DNA of 64,000 bases from Osedax fenrisi (lineage: Eukaryota > Annelida > Polychaeta > Sabellida > Siboglinidae). Below the pieces are notes generated by a model, which worked only from the letters and a program-made list of their open reading frames with translations, was not told where the DNA came from and searched no databases. Both the position numbers and the translations under genes were made by a program. The stretch covers positions 21,769,092 through 21,833,091 of the forward strand of contig OZ025242.1 in the NCBI GenBank assembly GCA_964019155.1, given 5' to 3'. Shown here in pieces: positions 24,603 to 36,925 of the stretch. Within the stretch, counting starts at the first letter, position 1. Every line of letters begins with the position of its first letter.

Positions 24603-25810
24603 TTTTAGTTTTCATAATATTAATAATATTACTTTCGACAGATATACGAGCACTGGCAATTTTGCCCTCCTCACAATAAGTGAATCCTAGTTCCTGATAC
24701 AAATAATCAATTCAAAGTACTTGAAAATATCTTATATTATATATTTAAAATAAAAATTAGACTTCCTGAAAGACAATAATACTGATAGAATATTAAATAA
24801 AATTTAATATTTAAGTAATTAGGGTAAAAAACTATATAAATAAAAACTATAAAATAATATATATAAAAGAAATAATGATAAATACTGATAATATAAGGTA
24901 GCCAATAAATAATTAATTTATCACATACTAAAATAATTCAAAATAGAAAATCTAAAAAATAATCGATATAAATGATTTAAAAATTGTTTTAAAATTATTA
25001 ATTTTAGTAATGTTTCTTATTTTTGTGGTAATCTGTTCTACAGCATTGGATCTGCATTTAATAAACAAAATGCTTTTCAGTTAGTTCTTACTTGTATTCC
25101 ATGAAACAGATTTCCATTACAATATTTACCTTTATATAATAATTGTAAATTCTAAAGTAAAACATTATTCCTATCATGAATGTTAAACTGAATAGAATTA
25201 TAAATAGTATAGTAATGTTTATACATAAAATGATTATTACTAATACATTTTCTTGATCTTTTTTGTAAAATGAAAATAATTTTTAAATTGGATCTGAAGA
25301 TATTAACCCAAATATTTGATTAATAATTAAGATGTGATAAAAATAAAGTATTATATAATACAATTATAGATTTCATATTGAATTTATTTTTAACTTTGTG
25401 TAAAATTTCAATTATTCTAGTAAGTTTACTTGAAACATAATTAAATTGCGATTTCCAATTCAATTTACAAATGACACCTAAGAATTTTATTTCACATATT
25501 TGTTTAACCTTAATGTTATTAATATTCAAATCAAGGTCAATATTATTATTTTTGTTTTTTATATTATTTATTATACATTCGTTTTACTAATATTAAGTGA
25601 CAATTTAATTATATTCAACTATCGTATAGTTTGTTAATATTAAAATGAATTTTGTTTTTTAATTCTAATTAAATAAAATAGATGTATTTAAAAAAAATGA
25701 ATGTTGTATACATGATATATCATCGGTAAATACAACTGATTTTAAGTTATCTAATATATTCGGAAGGTCTTATCTGATATATTTGAAAAGTGGAATAACT
25801 TTAGCTTTTT
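24603..25810 (-). pseudogene. CR1-like LINE reverse transcriptase fragment
   Basis: On the minus strand, VVFTDDIS near 25700-25740 is a degenerate catalytic (F/Y)ADD box. Across stops it continues to IKFLGVI...LNWK and LYNTLF.SHLNY (25529-25320), the RT thumb region. The best local match in the window is 34919-35557, the same family. Several stops and frameshifts. The Harbinger separates it from its tail at 17860-18119. Confidence 0.75.
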
Positions 25811-26780
25811 TTTAGATATTTGGGGAATTACCTTAAGCTGATAAATGACTAATTTTAAAATAATTTATTTAATGGTAAACATATTAAATCAGTAAAATCT
25901 GTATGGGACGAAACGAAATATTTGCCGAGAATTAAGTAGCGGTCGTTTTAATTAAAACTTAAATAGTGCTAAATAGGATAACAAGTGCTATATACAATAT
26001 TTAGATAATCAAAATGTCTATAATATAAAGTACATTTTTTTGGAATAATTAATTAATTACTCTAATTTATTACGTAATACTTTTTTGTTATGTTGTGAGT
26101 AGATATTTGCCGCACGTGAGATTGGAACTATTTTATTCACTATGTAATTTAATTTCATTATATATTATAATAGTTATGTTATTATCATATTTATTTTGTA
26201 TTAATTTGTATTATTATCATATTTATTTTGGAACTATTTGATTCACTATGTAATTTAATTTCATTATATATTATTATAGTTATGTTATTATCATATTTAT
26301 TTTATTTTTGTTGTTTAGTTCTTATATATTTATGTGGAATCCTTTCTCGAAAGCATATTGCTATTAAATGTTTCCCTTTTTACTCATTATATAACTATAT
26401 TATATTGTATATATATATATATACATATGCCATGGAATATGTATGGCACATGCATGTGTATTAATTATTTATTTATATAATAAAAGTAAAATAAATATGA
26501 TTCATTCATTATTCATTCATTCATTCATAATTAAATTATAATTATAGCGAACAAAGTATATTTGCAAAAAAAAACAATTCATACAATGGATGTATTAGGT
26601 ATATGTATTGGTATATAAATTAATTCTGAGATTTGAAAGAATATAAAATATATAAAAGAATATTATATAATCGGTTCCTTTTGAATTGTAATTTATTATA
26701 ATAAATAATTTAGCTATATTATTGATATTTAATTAATACAACACTTATTCAATTATTTATATATAATTACCTACTTACCA
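25810..26780. other. Non-coding, with a ~100-bp tandem duplication
   Basis: GGAACTATTT.ATTCACTATG to ATTATCATATTTATTTT occurs at 26126-26205 and 26229-26310. A short TTCA run lies at 26505-26530. No coding signal. Confidence 0.6.
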
Positions 26781-26796
26781 GGGCGAGCTTTCTCGG

Positions 26797-26834
<38 letters not shown>

Positions 26835-27300
26835 TATTTAATTATAAAAAAATGCAATAATAATATATAATAATGTGAATATATTGAAATATAATAATAT
26901 TGTAGTCAAAAATGTTTTACTTGATATTTGTATCAATTAAAATAAATAAAACATTACATTTTCAATAATTAAAATATTTTTGTATTTGAATTAATATTTT
27001 TTTTTTTTTAATTTTAAATTGATAATAAATTAAATAGTAATAATAATAATCAATTTAAGTAAGTAAACATTTGTATATTTATTTTATACAACAATACTTT
27101 ATTACTTTTATAATTATATATTTTTAGGAGACATTTATTTTTAATAATATGTTAATAACATATTTTATATATAGTTATTATTATATTTCGACAATATATA
27201 TTGCCTAGAAATAATTTAATAGATTTTAATTTATATAAACTAAACTAATAAAAAGAAATCAATATATTTATTTATAAATGTATATGTATAGAATGGATTT
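26780..27300 (-). repeat. Partial third copy of unit A (inverted sense)
   Basis: Collinear with 52250-52790 of A' and with the reverse complement of 3225-3700, including ATATTTCGACA, ATATTGCCTAGAAATAAT and ATAAACTAAACTAATAAAAA. Confidence 0.8.
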
Positions 27301-27490
27301 ATGATATATACACATTAAACACATCTACATATCAAATATATATTATATAATAAATATAATATATTCTCAATAATATAATCGATATTATAACACTAATATA
27401 TAAAAACAATATAAATAATGAATCACCTTTCAAAAATATATTAGTCACATCCATATCGTTTATAATAATTTAACTTTTTCACTGTATTTT
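27300..27490 (+). repeat. Fragment of unit B joined to the A fragment
   Basis: CACATTAAACACAT through ATATCGTTTATAATAATTTAA matches 9040-9225 (B1) and 57750-57925 (B2). It directly follows the A fragment, so this locus has an inverted-A then B order, like the right half of the window. Confidence 0.8.
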
Positions 27491-27534
27491 ATGCAATACA
27501 GAATCAGGAATAGCTATAATTAATAAATAATAGA

Positions 27535-28770
27535 TATCCCAGTATTCAATACTCGTGTTTAACTTGGATCTAACTGGGAAACTGGGGGAAACTGGGGGAA
27601 TCTGGTCCAAACTTGGATCTAGGTGGTGTAAACTTGGATTTAGCTGATCCATATTTAACGAGTTGAAACTTGGATCATTATACCACAGTTTGATCCAAGT
27701 TATTTTTTTAAACTGAGATAATCTTGGATTTAACTGATCCATAGTTAACTAGTTTTAAACTTGGATCATTATACCACAGTTTGATCCAAGTTATTTTTTA
27801 AAACTGAGATAAACTTGGATTTAGCTGATCCATATTTAACTAGTTAAAACTTGGATCATTATACCACAGTTTGATCCAAGTTATTTTTTTAAACTGAGAT
27901 AAACTTGGATTTAGCTGATCCATATTTAACTAGTTGAAACTTGGATTATTATACCACAGTTTGATCCAAGTTATTTTTTTAAACTGAGATAAACTTGGAT
28001 TTAGCTGATCCATATTTAACTAGTTGAAACTTGGATCATTATACCACAGTTTGATCCAAGTTATTTTTTTAAACTGAGATAAACTTGGATTTAGCTGATC
28101 CATATTTAACTAATTGAAACTTGGATCATTATACCACAGTTTGATCCAAGTTATTTTTTTAAACTGAGATAAACTTGGATTTAGCTGATCCATATTTAAC
28201 TAGTTGAAACTTGGATCATTATACCACAGTTTGATCCAAGTTATTTTTTTTAACTGAGATAAACTTGGATTTAGCTGATCCATATTTAACTAGTTGAAAC
28301 TTGGATCATTATACCACAGTTTGATCCAAGTTATTTTTTTAAACTGAGATAAACTTGGATTTAGCTGATCCATATTTAACTAGTTGAAACTTGGATCATT
28401 ATACCACAGTTTAATCCAAGTTATTTTTTAAACTGAGATAAACTTGGATTTAGCTGATCCATATTTAACTAGTTGAAACTTGGATCATTTTATCACAGTT
28501 TAAACCAAGTTATTATTTTAAAATGAGATCAACTTGGATTTAGCTGATCCATATTTAACTAGTTGAAACTTGGATCATTATATCACAGTTTAAACCAAGT
28601 TATTATTTTAAAATGAAATCAACTTGGATTTAGCTAACCCATATTTAACTAGTTGAAACTTGGATCATTATATCACAGTTTAAACCAAGTTATTATTTTA
28701 AAATGAGATCAACTTGGATTTAGCTAACCCATATTTAACTAGTTGAAACTTGGATCATTATATCATAGTT
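27535..28770 (+). repeat. 90-bp hairpin satellite (AACTTGGATCA)
   Basis: About 12 units of 90 bp. Each has AACTTGGATCA, a 13-nt spacer and TGATCCAAGTT, a perfect 11-bp inverted repeat that can form a hairpin in every unit. The units then share GATAAACTTGGATTTAGCTG. The lead-in (CCCAGTATTCAA near 27538) is the reverse complement of 34795-34812, so the array at 34140 is a relative in the opposite orientation. Confidence 0.95.
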
Positions 28771-29638
28771 TACTTACTTACTAACTTATGTTGAGCTCTC
28801 GCTCGAATTTTCTTTTCCTTTATACTCCAAACATCTCTGTCCAACATCATCGTCTTTATCTCATGTATTTCGTCTAGTCCTATGTCTTCTCTTAGATTAT
28901 CTACAAAAGTGATGGTTTTGCGACCTCTTCTTGCACTACCATTTGTCGGTTCCCAAAGGACAAGTTTATGAGCCATTTCGTTGTCATGTCTCATCAAATG
29001 ACCTGCAAGTTTTAGTCTTCTTTCTTTTATTACTTCAGATATTCTTGAGAGTCCATTATATAGCGTTATGTTATTGATTTTATCTTTCCAGGATATGTTT
29101 AAAGCCATTCGGAGAAGTCTGGTGTAACATCCATCTAATCGTTTATTCATAGTTTTTGTAGTTGTCCATGTTTCAGCACCATATGTGTATATTGTTTCAA
29201 TCGTAGCCCTGAATATTCTAACTTTAAGTGAGTCTCTTATGCTTGATTTCCATAATTTCTTCATCTTATTAGCGGATGACCAGGCTAGTGCTTTACGAAT
29301 ATTGAAGTCTTTTTCTGAGCTTTGCATCCATGACCCTAGATATTTAAAGTTATCTACTATTTTGATTTCATTATTGAGTATGGTGTGTATATGTTGGTTA
29401 TTGTCTATACAGAAATACATGGCTTCTGTCTTTTTACAGTTTATCTTTAGAGCTAGAGTATCTCCTTGCAGTACTCCGTTTTGAATAAGGAAAGTTTCAG
29501 AGATTCCATCAGGCGTTATTACTTGCGCTTTTGAGTTACTGTGAAGATATTTTATAGCTCTTATTAGTATTTCTGGAATTCCATAAATCTTGAGAATGTT
29601 GAATAGAACTGCTCTGTCGATGCTGTCGAAAGCACAAT
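28770..29638 (-). pseudogene. Non-LTR reverse transcriptase with the catalytic palm deleted
   Basis: The minus-strand frame is open for ~290 codons. It begins in RT motifs (AFDSIDR, YGIPE, ITPDGISETF, NGVLQGDTLA) and then jumps straight to LKINCKKTEAM, skipping the palm segment that should carry the (F/Y)ADD box. It continues with FKYLGSWM, IYTYGAETW, RLKLAGHLMRH and a basic C-terminus ending near 28770. The 5' end is cut exactly where the satellite at 29638 begins. The long frame despite the missing core suggests a recent internal deletion. RTE-like or Jockey-like clade; I cannot decide. Confidence 0.8.
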
Positions 29639-30530
29639 GTACTGTCACGTTACATCATATCATACTTTCAGGCCACCGTACTGTCACGTTATATCATATT
29701 GTAATATCACGTTACATCATATCATACTTTCAGCACACCGTATTGTCACGTTATATCATATCATGCTATCGCCTATAGCACAACGTACTATCACGTTACA
29801 TCATATCATACTTTCAGCACACCGTAATGTCACGTTATATCATATTGTAATGTCACATTACATCATATCATACTTTCAGACCACCGTACTGTCACGTTAT
29901 ATCATTTCATACTGTCCTCTCTAGCACAACGTACTATCACGTTACATCTTATCAAACTTTCAGCACACCGCACTGTCACGTTATATCATATTGTAATGTC
30001 ACGTTACATCATATCATACTTTCAGACCACCGTACTGTCACGTTATATCATTTCATACTGTCCTCTCTAGCACAACGTACTATCACGTTACATCATATCA
30101 AACTTTCAGCACACCGCACTGTCACGTTATATCATATCATGCTGTCCCCTCTAGCACAACGTATTATCACGTTACATCATATCATACTTTCAGCACACCG
30201 TACTGTCATGTTATATCATATTGTAATGTCACGTTACATCATATCATACTTTCAGACCACCGTACTGTCACGTTATATCATTTCATACTGTCCCCTCTAG
30301 CACAACGTACTATCACGTTACATCATATCATACTTTCAGCACACCGCACTGTCACGTTATATCATATCATGCTGTCCCCTTTAGCACAACGTACTATCAC
30401 GTTACATCTTATCATACTTTCAGCACACCGTATTGTCATGTTATATCATATTGTAATGTCACGTTACATCATATCATACTTTCAGACCACCGTATTTTCA
30501 AGTTATATCATGTCATACTGTCCCCTCTAA
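29638..30530 (+). repeat. TATCACGTTACATCATATCA satellite
   Basis: About 900 bp of short units (25-40 bp) with CACGTTA.ATCATATCATA, TTTCAG, CACACCGTACTG and TCCCCTCTAGCACAACGTAC, arranged in higher-order repeats of roughly 100-180 bp. The core is shared, in inverse orientation, with the array at 20145-20405. Frames across it are open only because of periodicity. Confidence 0.92.
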
Positions 30531-30930
30531 TTAATATAGTTATTATAATTATTATAATAATACCTAATTCAGTTATACACTCAAATATAAATAAATTATA
30601 CATATATATATTCATATAATATATATATATATATGCTTCTTTCTCAGAATAATTTGTTTGCTATATTTGTGTTTATAAATGAGTGTTTAGATAATAGTAC
30701 TGAAGCGATCCATCAAAATGTTCAACTGATAAAATTGATTTCAAACGTTGTTTAATTATTATAGTTATTATAATTATTATAATAATACCTAACTCAGTTA
30801 TATACCCAAATATAAATAAATTATACATATATATGTTTTTCTCTCAGAATAATTTATTTGCTATGTTTGAGTATATAAATGAGTGTTTAGATAAAAAGTA
30901 CTGACGCGATCAACCTAATTTATTTTTCTA
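30530..30930 (+). repeat. ~220-bp tandem duplication
   Basis: TATAGTTATTATAATTATTA, CTCAGAATAATTT.TTTGCTAT and AATGAGTGTTTAGATAA occur at 30535-30705 and 30755-30905. Confidence 0.85.
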
Positions 30931-31480
30931 TATATAAATAACATATGTATGCACAATTCAAGATAGACAATATTTTCAAATATAATTATGATGTATTGCA
31001 TTTTATAAAATCTGTGAAAAAATTAAGATAAAAGTATGTCTATTATTATACAATTAAAATATATATGTTTAGCTATAGCATATAGCATATATACTATAGC
31101 AATACATGTAATATATTTAAACTTGACCCCATAAATTTATCAATACATATCGGGGCCATATTCGATATTCTCTACATAAATAATAATAATTTGTATATCA
31201 TAAGTTGTAAAATATAGTATTAAATTATAAAATAATAAATAACTAAGTTAAACTTATTATATTATCACATATTATTCAAAGTTATAATTTATTCATAAGC
31301 TTATATCTTTAGATTTATAAAATTGTATAAAACTAAATAAAATTAATAATATTGTTTTCAAATTAAAATTATTTATTTTATATAAATTTAAATAATTGAA
31401 TCTCTATATTATACGTAAAAGTTACCTATATTGTATATTTATTATACATATTTTTGAATTCATAATTTGTATCATAAATT
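30930..31480. other. Non-coding A+T-rich
   Basis: No open frame or clear repeat apart from ATAGCATATA runs near 31075. I see nothing to call. Confidence 0.5.
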
Positions 31481-31603
31481 TATATAATTGGAACTCTATA
31501 TCAGGAGTAAAAGGTACATAAATTGTATATTTATTTTACATATAATTATAACAATAATATTTAAATTACATATTATGTAATATTATATAATATAATTTAT
31601 ATA

Positions 31604-31754
31604 ATTTAATTCGTTACATTTAATACACATATAATTATATAATTATTATATTAATATATGATATATTTAAATAATATAATATATTATTTAAATAGATCAT
31701 ATATTAATATAATAATTATATAATTATATGTGTATTAAATGTAACGAATTAAAT
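31604..31754. repeat. Long near-perfect palindrome
   Basis: Arms of about 68 bp (ATTTAATTCGTTACATTTAA against its complement ending at 31754) around a ~10-bp centre near 31679. It can extrude as a cruciform. Confidence 0.9.
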
Positions 31755-32195
31755 ATTATATTATATGTAACATATATTCATTGAATAATTCAATATAATA
31801 TTTAATTCGTAATTTGTATGACTATAATTGAAACTCTATTATATAGTCTATATTCCGCGTAAATGTACCTTAAATATATTATTATTATAATAATTATATG
31901 TAACATATTTTCACTATAATATTGAATTCGTAATTTATATGACTACATTTATATGATTTAAACTCTATATTCTACGTAAAAGGTACTTAAATTGTATATT
32001 TTAAATAACTAAATATTATTTAGTATACATTATGTATTACATATATTCAATATAATATTGAATTCATAATTGGTTTCACTAAATTTATATAATTTAAACT
32101 CTATATTACGCGTAAAAGGTACCTAAATTGTATATTTATTATACATATAATATAATAACGAATATAATATATTAAATATATATAACGAATTTAAT

Positions 32196-32400
32196 ATATG
32201 ATATATTGAATTCGTAATTTGTATCACTAAATTTATATAATTTAAACTATATTACGAGTAAGAGATACCTAAATTCACTGTAGGCATTTAATATATTCGT
32301 ATACTAAATATACAATTTAGGTATTTTTTACGCATACTATAGAGTTTAAATTATATACATTTAGTGATATAAATTACGAATTTGATATATACATATATTA
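32196..32400. repeat. Inverted repeat, ~80-bp arms
   Basis: Left arm with GAATTCGTAATTTGTATCAC and GATACCTAAATT, right arm with AATTTAGGTATTTTTTACG and GTGATATAAATTACGAATT, separated by ~45 bp. Confidence 0.85.
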
Positions 32401-32663
32401 AATATGGCTTATGTTGATTTTAGACAGTTTTTAATACAAAATAATACAACTTTCCTAGTAACTACACATATATCACAATATTTAAAATGTACATCATTAA
32501 TATTCAAAATATATACAAAGGTATTACATATGTTTTCTTTATGAACGATATGTTTTATATACAAGTTGAATAAAATATACAATTTTTTTTATATAATTAT
32601 TAAATACTATAGTTAGTTGAATAAGATTCATACTATTTTTTGACATATCCATACTTAATATAT

Positions 32664-32994
32664 ACTTTAGACGCTTAGTTCGCAGATATACACGGCAGTA
32701 TCATGACCCGACACTTTAGGCGCTTAGTTCGCAGATATACACGGCAGTATCACGACCCGACACTTTAGGCGCTTAGTTCGCAGATATACACGGCAGTATC
32801 ATGACCCGAAACTTAGTTAGCAGATATACACGGCAGTATCACGACCCGACACTTTAGGCGCTTATTTCGCATATATATACAGCAGTATCACGACCCGACA
32901 CTTTAGGCGCTTAGTTCGCAGATATACACGGCAGTATCACGACCCGACACTTTAGGCGCTTAGTTCGCAGATATACACGGCAGTATCACGACCC
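32664..32994 (+). repeat. 49-bp G+C-richer satellite
   Basis: Seven units of 49 bp (GACACTTTAGGCGCTTAGTT, then CGCAGATATACACGGCAGTA and TCACGACCC). One is shortened near 32808. Units are nearly identical and stand out from the A+T-rich surroundings. Confidence 0.95.
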
Positions 32995-33545
32995 ATAAAT
33001 ACGGAAGTGTATTTATTTACTATTTCAAACCTTCGAAGTGTATTTATTTACTATTCAAAACCTTCAAATACTTAATTTAACTATATGAAAACTTTGAATA
33101 CATGATTTAATACAAATAATACTATTTATAACCTTCGAAGTGTATTTTACACATTAGAAATGAATAATATAACTATTTGAAAACTTTGAATACTTAATTT
33201 AATACAAATAATATTATTTATAACCTTCGAAGTGTATTTATTTACTATTTCAAACCTTCGAATTGTATTTATTTACTATTCAAAACCTTCAATTACTTAA
33301 TTTAACTATTTGAAAAGTTTGAATACACGATTTAATACAAATAATACTATTTATAACCTTCGAAGTGTATTTTACACATTAGAAATGAATAATATAACTA
33401 TTTGAAAACTTTGAATACATGATTTAATACACATAATATTATTTAAAACCTTTGAAGTGTATTTATTTACTATTTCAAACCTTCAAAATGAATAATTTAA
33501 TAAAAATAATACTATTTGAAACCTTCGAAGTGTATTTATTTTTTA
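32995..33545 (+). repeat. ACCTTCGAAGTGTATTTATT satellite
   Basis: Short repeats of AACCTTCGAAGTGTATTT and GAAAACTTTGAATAC.TGATTT in a higher-order unit of about 230 bp, repeated a little over twice. It starts directly after the 49-bp array. Confidence 0.9.
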
Positions 33546-33577
33546 TATGGCACAACAATGTCTATAAAACTAATATA

Positions 33578-33583
33578 AGATAT

Positions 33584-33634
<51 letters not shown>
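33578..33634. repeat. (TA)n microsatellite
   Basis: About 54 bases of alternating TA. Confidence 0.95.
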
Positions 33635-33635
<1 letters not shown>

Positions 33636-33639
33636 TGTA

Positions 33640-34140
33640 TATTAATTTTACATTCCTATATTTGTTTTACATATTCTCATATTTATTAATGTAATTCAAC
33701 TTACATAAAGCTGCATCCCAAATACACAAGGAAGTCACTTCAACTGAAACAACAAATATTATAGAAATTTTTTTTTTAAATAATAAAAGGGTTAAAAAAT
33801 AAATTAATGTTTTACATTTTGTATTTATTAACAATTATATTAATTTAACTCAAATAAAATATAATATATTCATATTTAGTAGTAAAATAATAAATATTAG
33901 TATAGTATTATTATTATAATATATATTGAAATATATTTTAATTTATAAACATAAATATTTATTTTAGTAGAGTAGTTATAATGAAATGTTGATATATATG
34001 TATATATTCTTTGAACGTTATGCTAACTTATAATTAAATAAACTGATTTCTGAAAACTTCCTTGGATTTAACCGGTAATGAATTTGTATTATCCTCTATT
34101 CTTCTTGATGTAAGCTATAATTAATTATATTATAGTTATT
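33640..34140. other. Non-coding A+T-rich
   Basis: No supported gene or repeat seen. Confidence 0.5.
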
Positions 34141-34815
34141 TTAATTTTGCTAACTTATTTAATTTGGATTAATCTCGAGCTGAACTTGGATTGAACTTCA
34201 TTTGTCTCGAGTTGAACTTGGATTTAGATCGATGTAAGCTGCAGTTAACTTGAGTAAACTTGGATTTAGCTAGATTTAAACTTGGGTTTAACTAGGATTT
34301 AACTCGAGTAAACTTGGATTTAGCTAGAGTTAAACATTGGTTTAACTAGGATTTATCTCGAGTAAACTTGGATTTAACTATAGTTAAACTTGGTTTAGCT
34401 AGAGTTAAACTTGGATTTAACTCGAGTTAACTTGGATTTAACTCGAGTAAACTTGGATTTAGCTAGAGTTAAACTTGGATTTAACTAGAGTTAAACTTGG
34501 ATTTAACTCGAGTTAACTTGGATTAATCTCGAGTTAAACTTGGATTTAACTGGTATTTAGCTAGAGTAAAACTGGGATTTAACTCAGGTTAACTTGGATT
34601 AATCTCGAGTTAAACTTGGATTTAGCTAGAGTAAAACTGGGATTTAACTCGAGTTAACTTGGATTAATCTCGAGTTAAACTGGGATTTAACTCGAGTAAT
34701 CTCGAGTTAAACTTGGATCTAGCTGGTGTTAAAAATGTTACCAAATTACCGAGCTAAACACGAGTTTAAACTCGAGATAAATCCAAGTTAAACACAAGTT
34801 TTGAATACTGGGATG
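34140..34815 (-). repeat. Short-unit array of CTCGAG and AACTTGGATTTA
   Basis: About 20-40-bp units (AACTTGGATTTAGCTAGAGT or AACTCGAGTTAACTTGGATT) in irregular order. The core AACTTGGATTTAGCT is shared with the 90-bp satellite at 27535. The terminal CCAAGTTAAACAC and TTGAATACTGGGAT are the reverse complement of the start of that array, so the two arrays are inverted relatives. Confidence 0.88.
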
Positions 34816-34827
34816 CTATTAACCTAA

Positions 34828-34859
34828 ATACCGAGCAACGCCGGATCGGGTTCGGCTAG

Positions 34860-34897
<38 letters not shown>
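34828..34897 (+). repeat. Short conserved tail and (TA)n
   Basis: CGAGCAACGCCGGATCGGGT then TCGGCTAGT and a (TA)n run. This G+C-rich tag before TA repeats looks like the terminus of a repeat family. Confidence 0.5.
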
Positions 34898-34899
34898 AT

Positions 34900-36925
34900 T
34901 TTAAATCTTAAAGATAAAATGCAAACAGATATAAATAAATTATTTAAATGGCTTAATATAAATAAATTATCTATAAATATCAATAAAACTAATGTCTTAC
35001 TTTTTAATATCAGAAATAAAAATGAAAATATAAACTTAAATTTATATATTAATAATATTAAATTAAAACAAGTAACTGATATAAAGTTTTTAGGTGTATA
35101 TATTGACGACAAGCTTAATTGGAAAAAACAAATAAATTATGTAGCAACAAAACTTTGTAGAGCAATTGCTATTTTAAATAAAGTAAAACATAAATTCGAT
35201 ATAAAAACATTAATTTTACTATATAATTCTTTTTTTTATTCACACCTAAATTATTGTGTTCATATATGGGGAAATACTTTTGTGTCTAGTTTATTAAAAA
35301 TAACTATTATACAAAAACGAGCGTTAAAATGCATATTAGGTACACAGTATAATAGTTCTAATTATAATAAATTGCATTCAACATTCAACATTTTAAAATT
35401 TAGTGATATTGTGAAATATAATACAGCTAAATTTATGAACAGAGCAATTAATAAAATGTTGCCTATAAATTTACAGAAATTATATAAAATAAAAACTTAT
35501 AATAAAAATCTATTTTATAGAATAAAAGTCAGAACAGATCGAAAGCTTTTTGTTTGACTAATGTTGGACCACAATTATGGAATAACCTAAACATAAATCT
35601 GAAATACAATAATAATCCAAATAAATTTAATAAAAATTATAAAAAATATTTAATAAGTTTATATAAAGACTAATGATATACTTTTATTAACAATTTTATT
35701 TTATTGACTAATGTTAAATTTTACAAATTAAAAAATTATTATATTATATTTTGTATATACACTTACTTTTATTCTACTTTATTATCATTTTCATCTAATT
35801 GACTAATGATATATATTTTAAATAATTACACATACATTTTTACATCATTTTCGTCTAATTGACTAATGATATATATTTTATATAATTACACATACATTTT
35901 TACATTACATATTATGAACTTTTACTTTTACTTTTACTTTTATACAACTATAACTAAAGATATCATTTTATTTATAACATTTTAATATTTCTTTTAATTA
36001 CATTTTTTATAATTAAATAATATTCGCTTTTTTTAGGTGGCATGCATTATAATATTTCTACTGATAAATATATAATCTTTTTTTTTTTTTTTTTGATTTA
36101 AAAAAAATGTTTCTTTTATTATTTTTTTATTATGGTAATATTTTTCTTGATTTATTCTATATATTATATGTTTTCTATATATCTATGATTTATTTTTATT
36201 CCATGTATATTATATATTAATTTATATAATATTATATATATGTAGGATATATTACAGTTATGCATTATGTTACTTACTATTTGTTATTATAAGTTATCTA
36301 GTATTTTACAATTTATATTTATGTTTTATACATGATGAGAGAGATTACGAGAAATATTATTTAATATTATTTTAAAATTATTGTAGTGTACTATTAATTA
36401 TTTTCTTTTTTTTAATTTCTAATTTAATTTATATAATTTTTATATTTATCATTATAATGTATAATTTTTGTTTTTTTGTTTTTTTGTTTTATCATATATT
36501 AGTATATATTAGTGTATGTGGGTGTGTTTGGGTACATGATTGGGTATGCTTGAGTCATTGGATGTATTAGGGATGTATAGTATGCATCGGGGAATAAGGA
36601 TATCAGCGTTTACACCTCTGGCAATGGTGTAATCCCTAATGATATAGGATTTGGAGCACCCTTACCTGAAAGTTGATGTTCTACGCATCCTGGGTATAAT
36701 CGGTGGCAATGGTATTATCCTTTGTTGTACTTAATAGCAGCCTTATATCTAGTATTGTTTTAAATTTTTTTAAATTTGTGTTTATTTTTAAAAAAATTAT
36801 GTTTATTTCATTTATATTTAATTTAATAGTATTATAGATTGATTGTTTGTAATATTTTATATTATATACACTTTATGTAATACATTTTTAATAAAATCTT
36901 ATTTTTATATATTTTTATATATATA
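34900..36925 (+). pseudogene. 5'-truncated CR1-like LINE: RT C-terminus and 3' UTR
   Basis: An open frame at 34919-35557 covers the RT palm end and thumb: LFKWLNINKLSININKTNV, IKFLGVYIDDKLNWKKQINY, LLYNSFFYSHLNYCVHIWG and IQKRALKCIL. A single frameshift near 35553 leads to a final NVGPQLWNNL and the natural stop near 35673. The 5' end is cut at the (TA)n run. The 3' UTR (~35675-36900) holds two ~60-bp repeats (AATTGACTAATGATATATAT) and a more G+C-rich end (36530-36760) before the tail. It is one of the least decayed LINE pieces here, so relatively young. Confidence 0.82.

Larger units (their letters stand above)
31400..32400 (+). repeat. Degenerate tandem repeat (TTTAAACTCTATATTACGCGTAAAA)
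   Basis: At least six diverged units of ~100-150 bp share AATTTATATAATTTAAACTC, TACG.GTAAAAGGTACCTAAATTG and TATATTTATTATACATAT. The last unit is inverted (see the inverted repeat at 32196-32400). Confidence 0.8.

Noticed and set aside
26228..26464. Hydrophobic 78-codon plus frame
   Set aside because: Leu/Ile/Tyr-rich translation of A+T-rich duplicated DNA running into (TA)n; no support.
27479..27742. 87-codon minus frame with repeated MDQLNPSL
   Set aside because: Created by the 90-bp satellite.
29185..29484. 99-codon plus frame
   Set aside because: Antisense shadow of the RT relic at 28770-29638.
29590..29924. Plus-strand frames with repeated YHIILSAH-type sequence
   Set aside because: They lie in the satellite and antisense to the RT relic.
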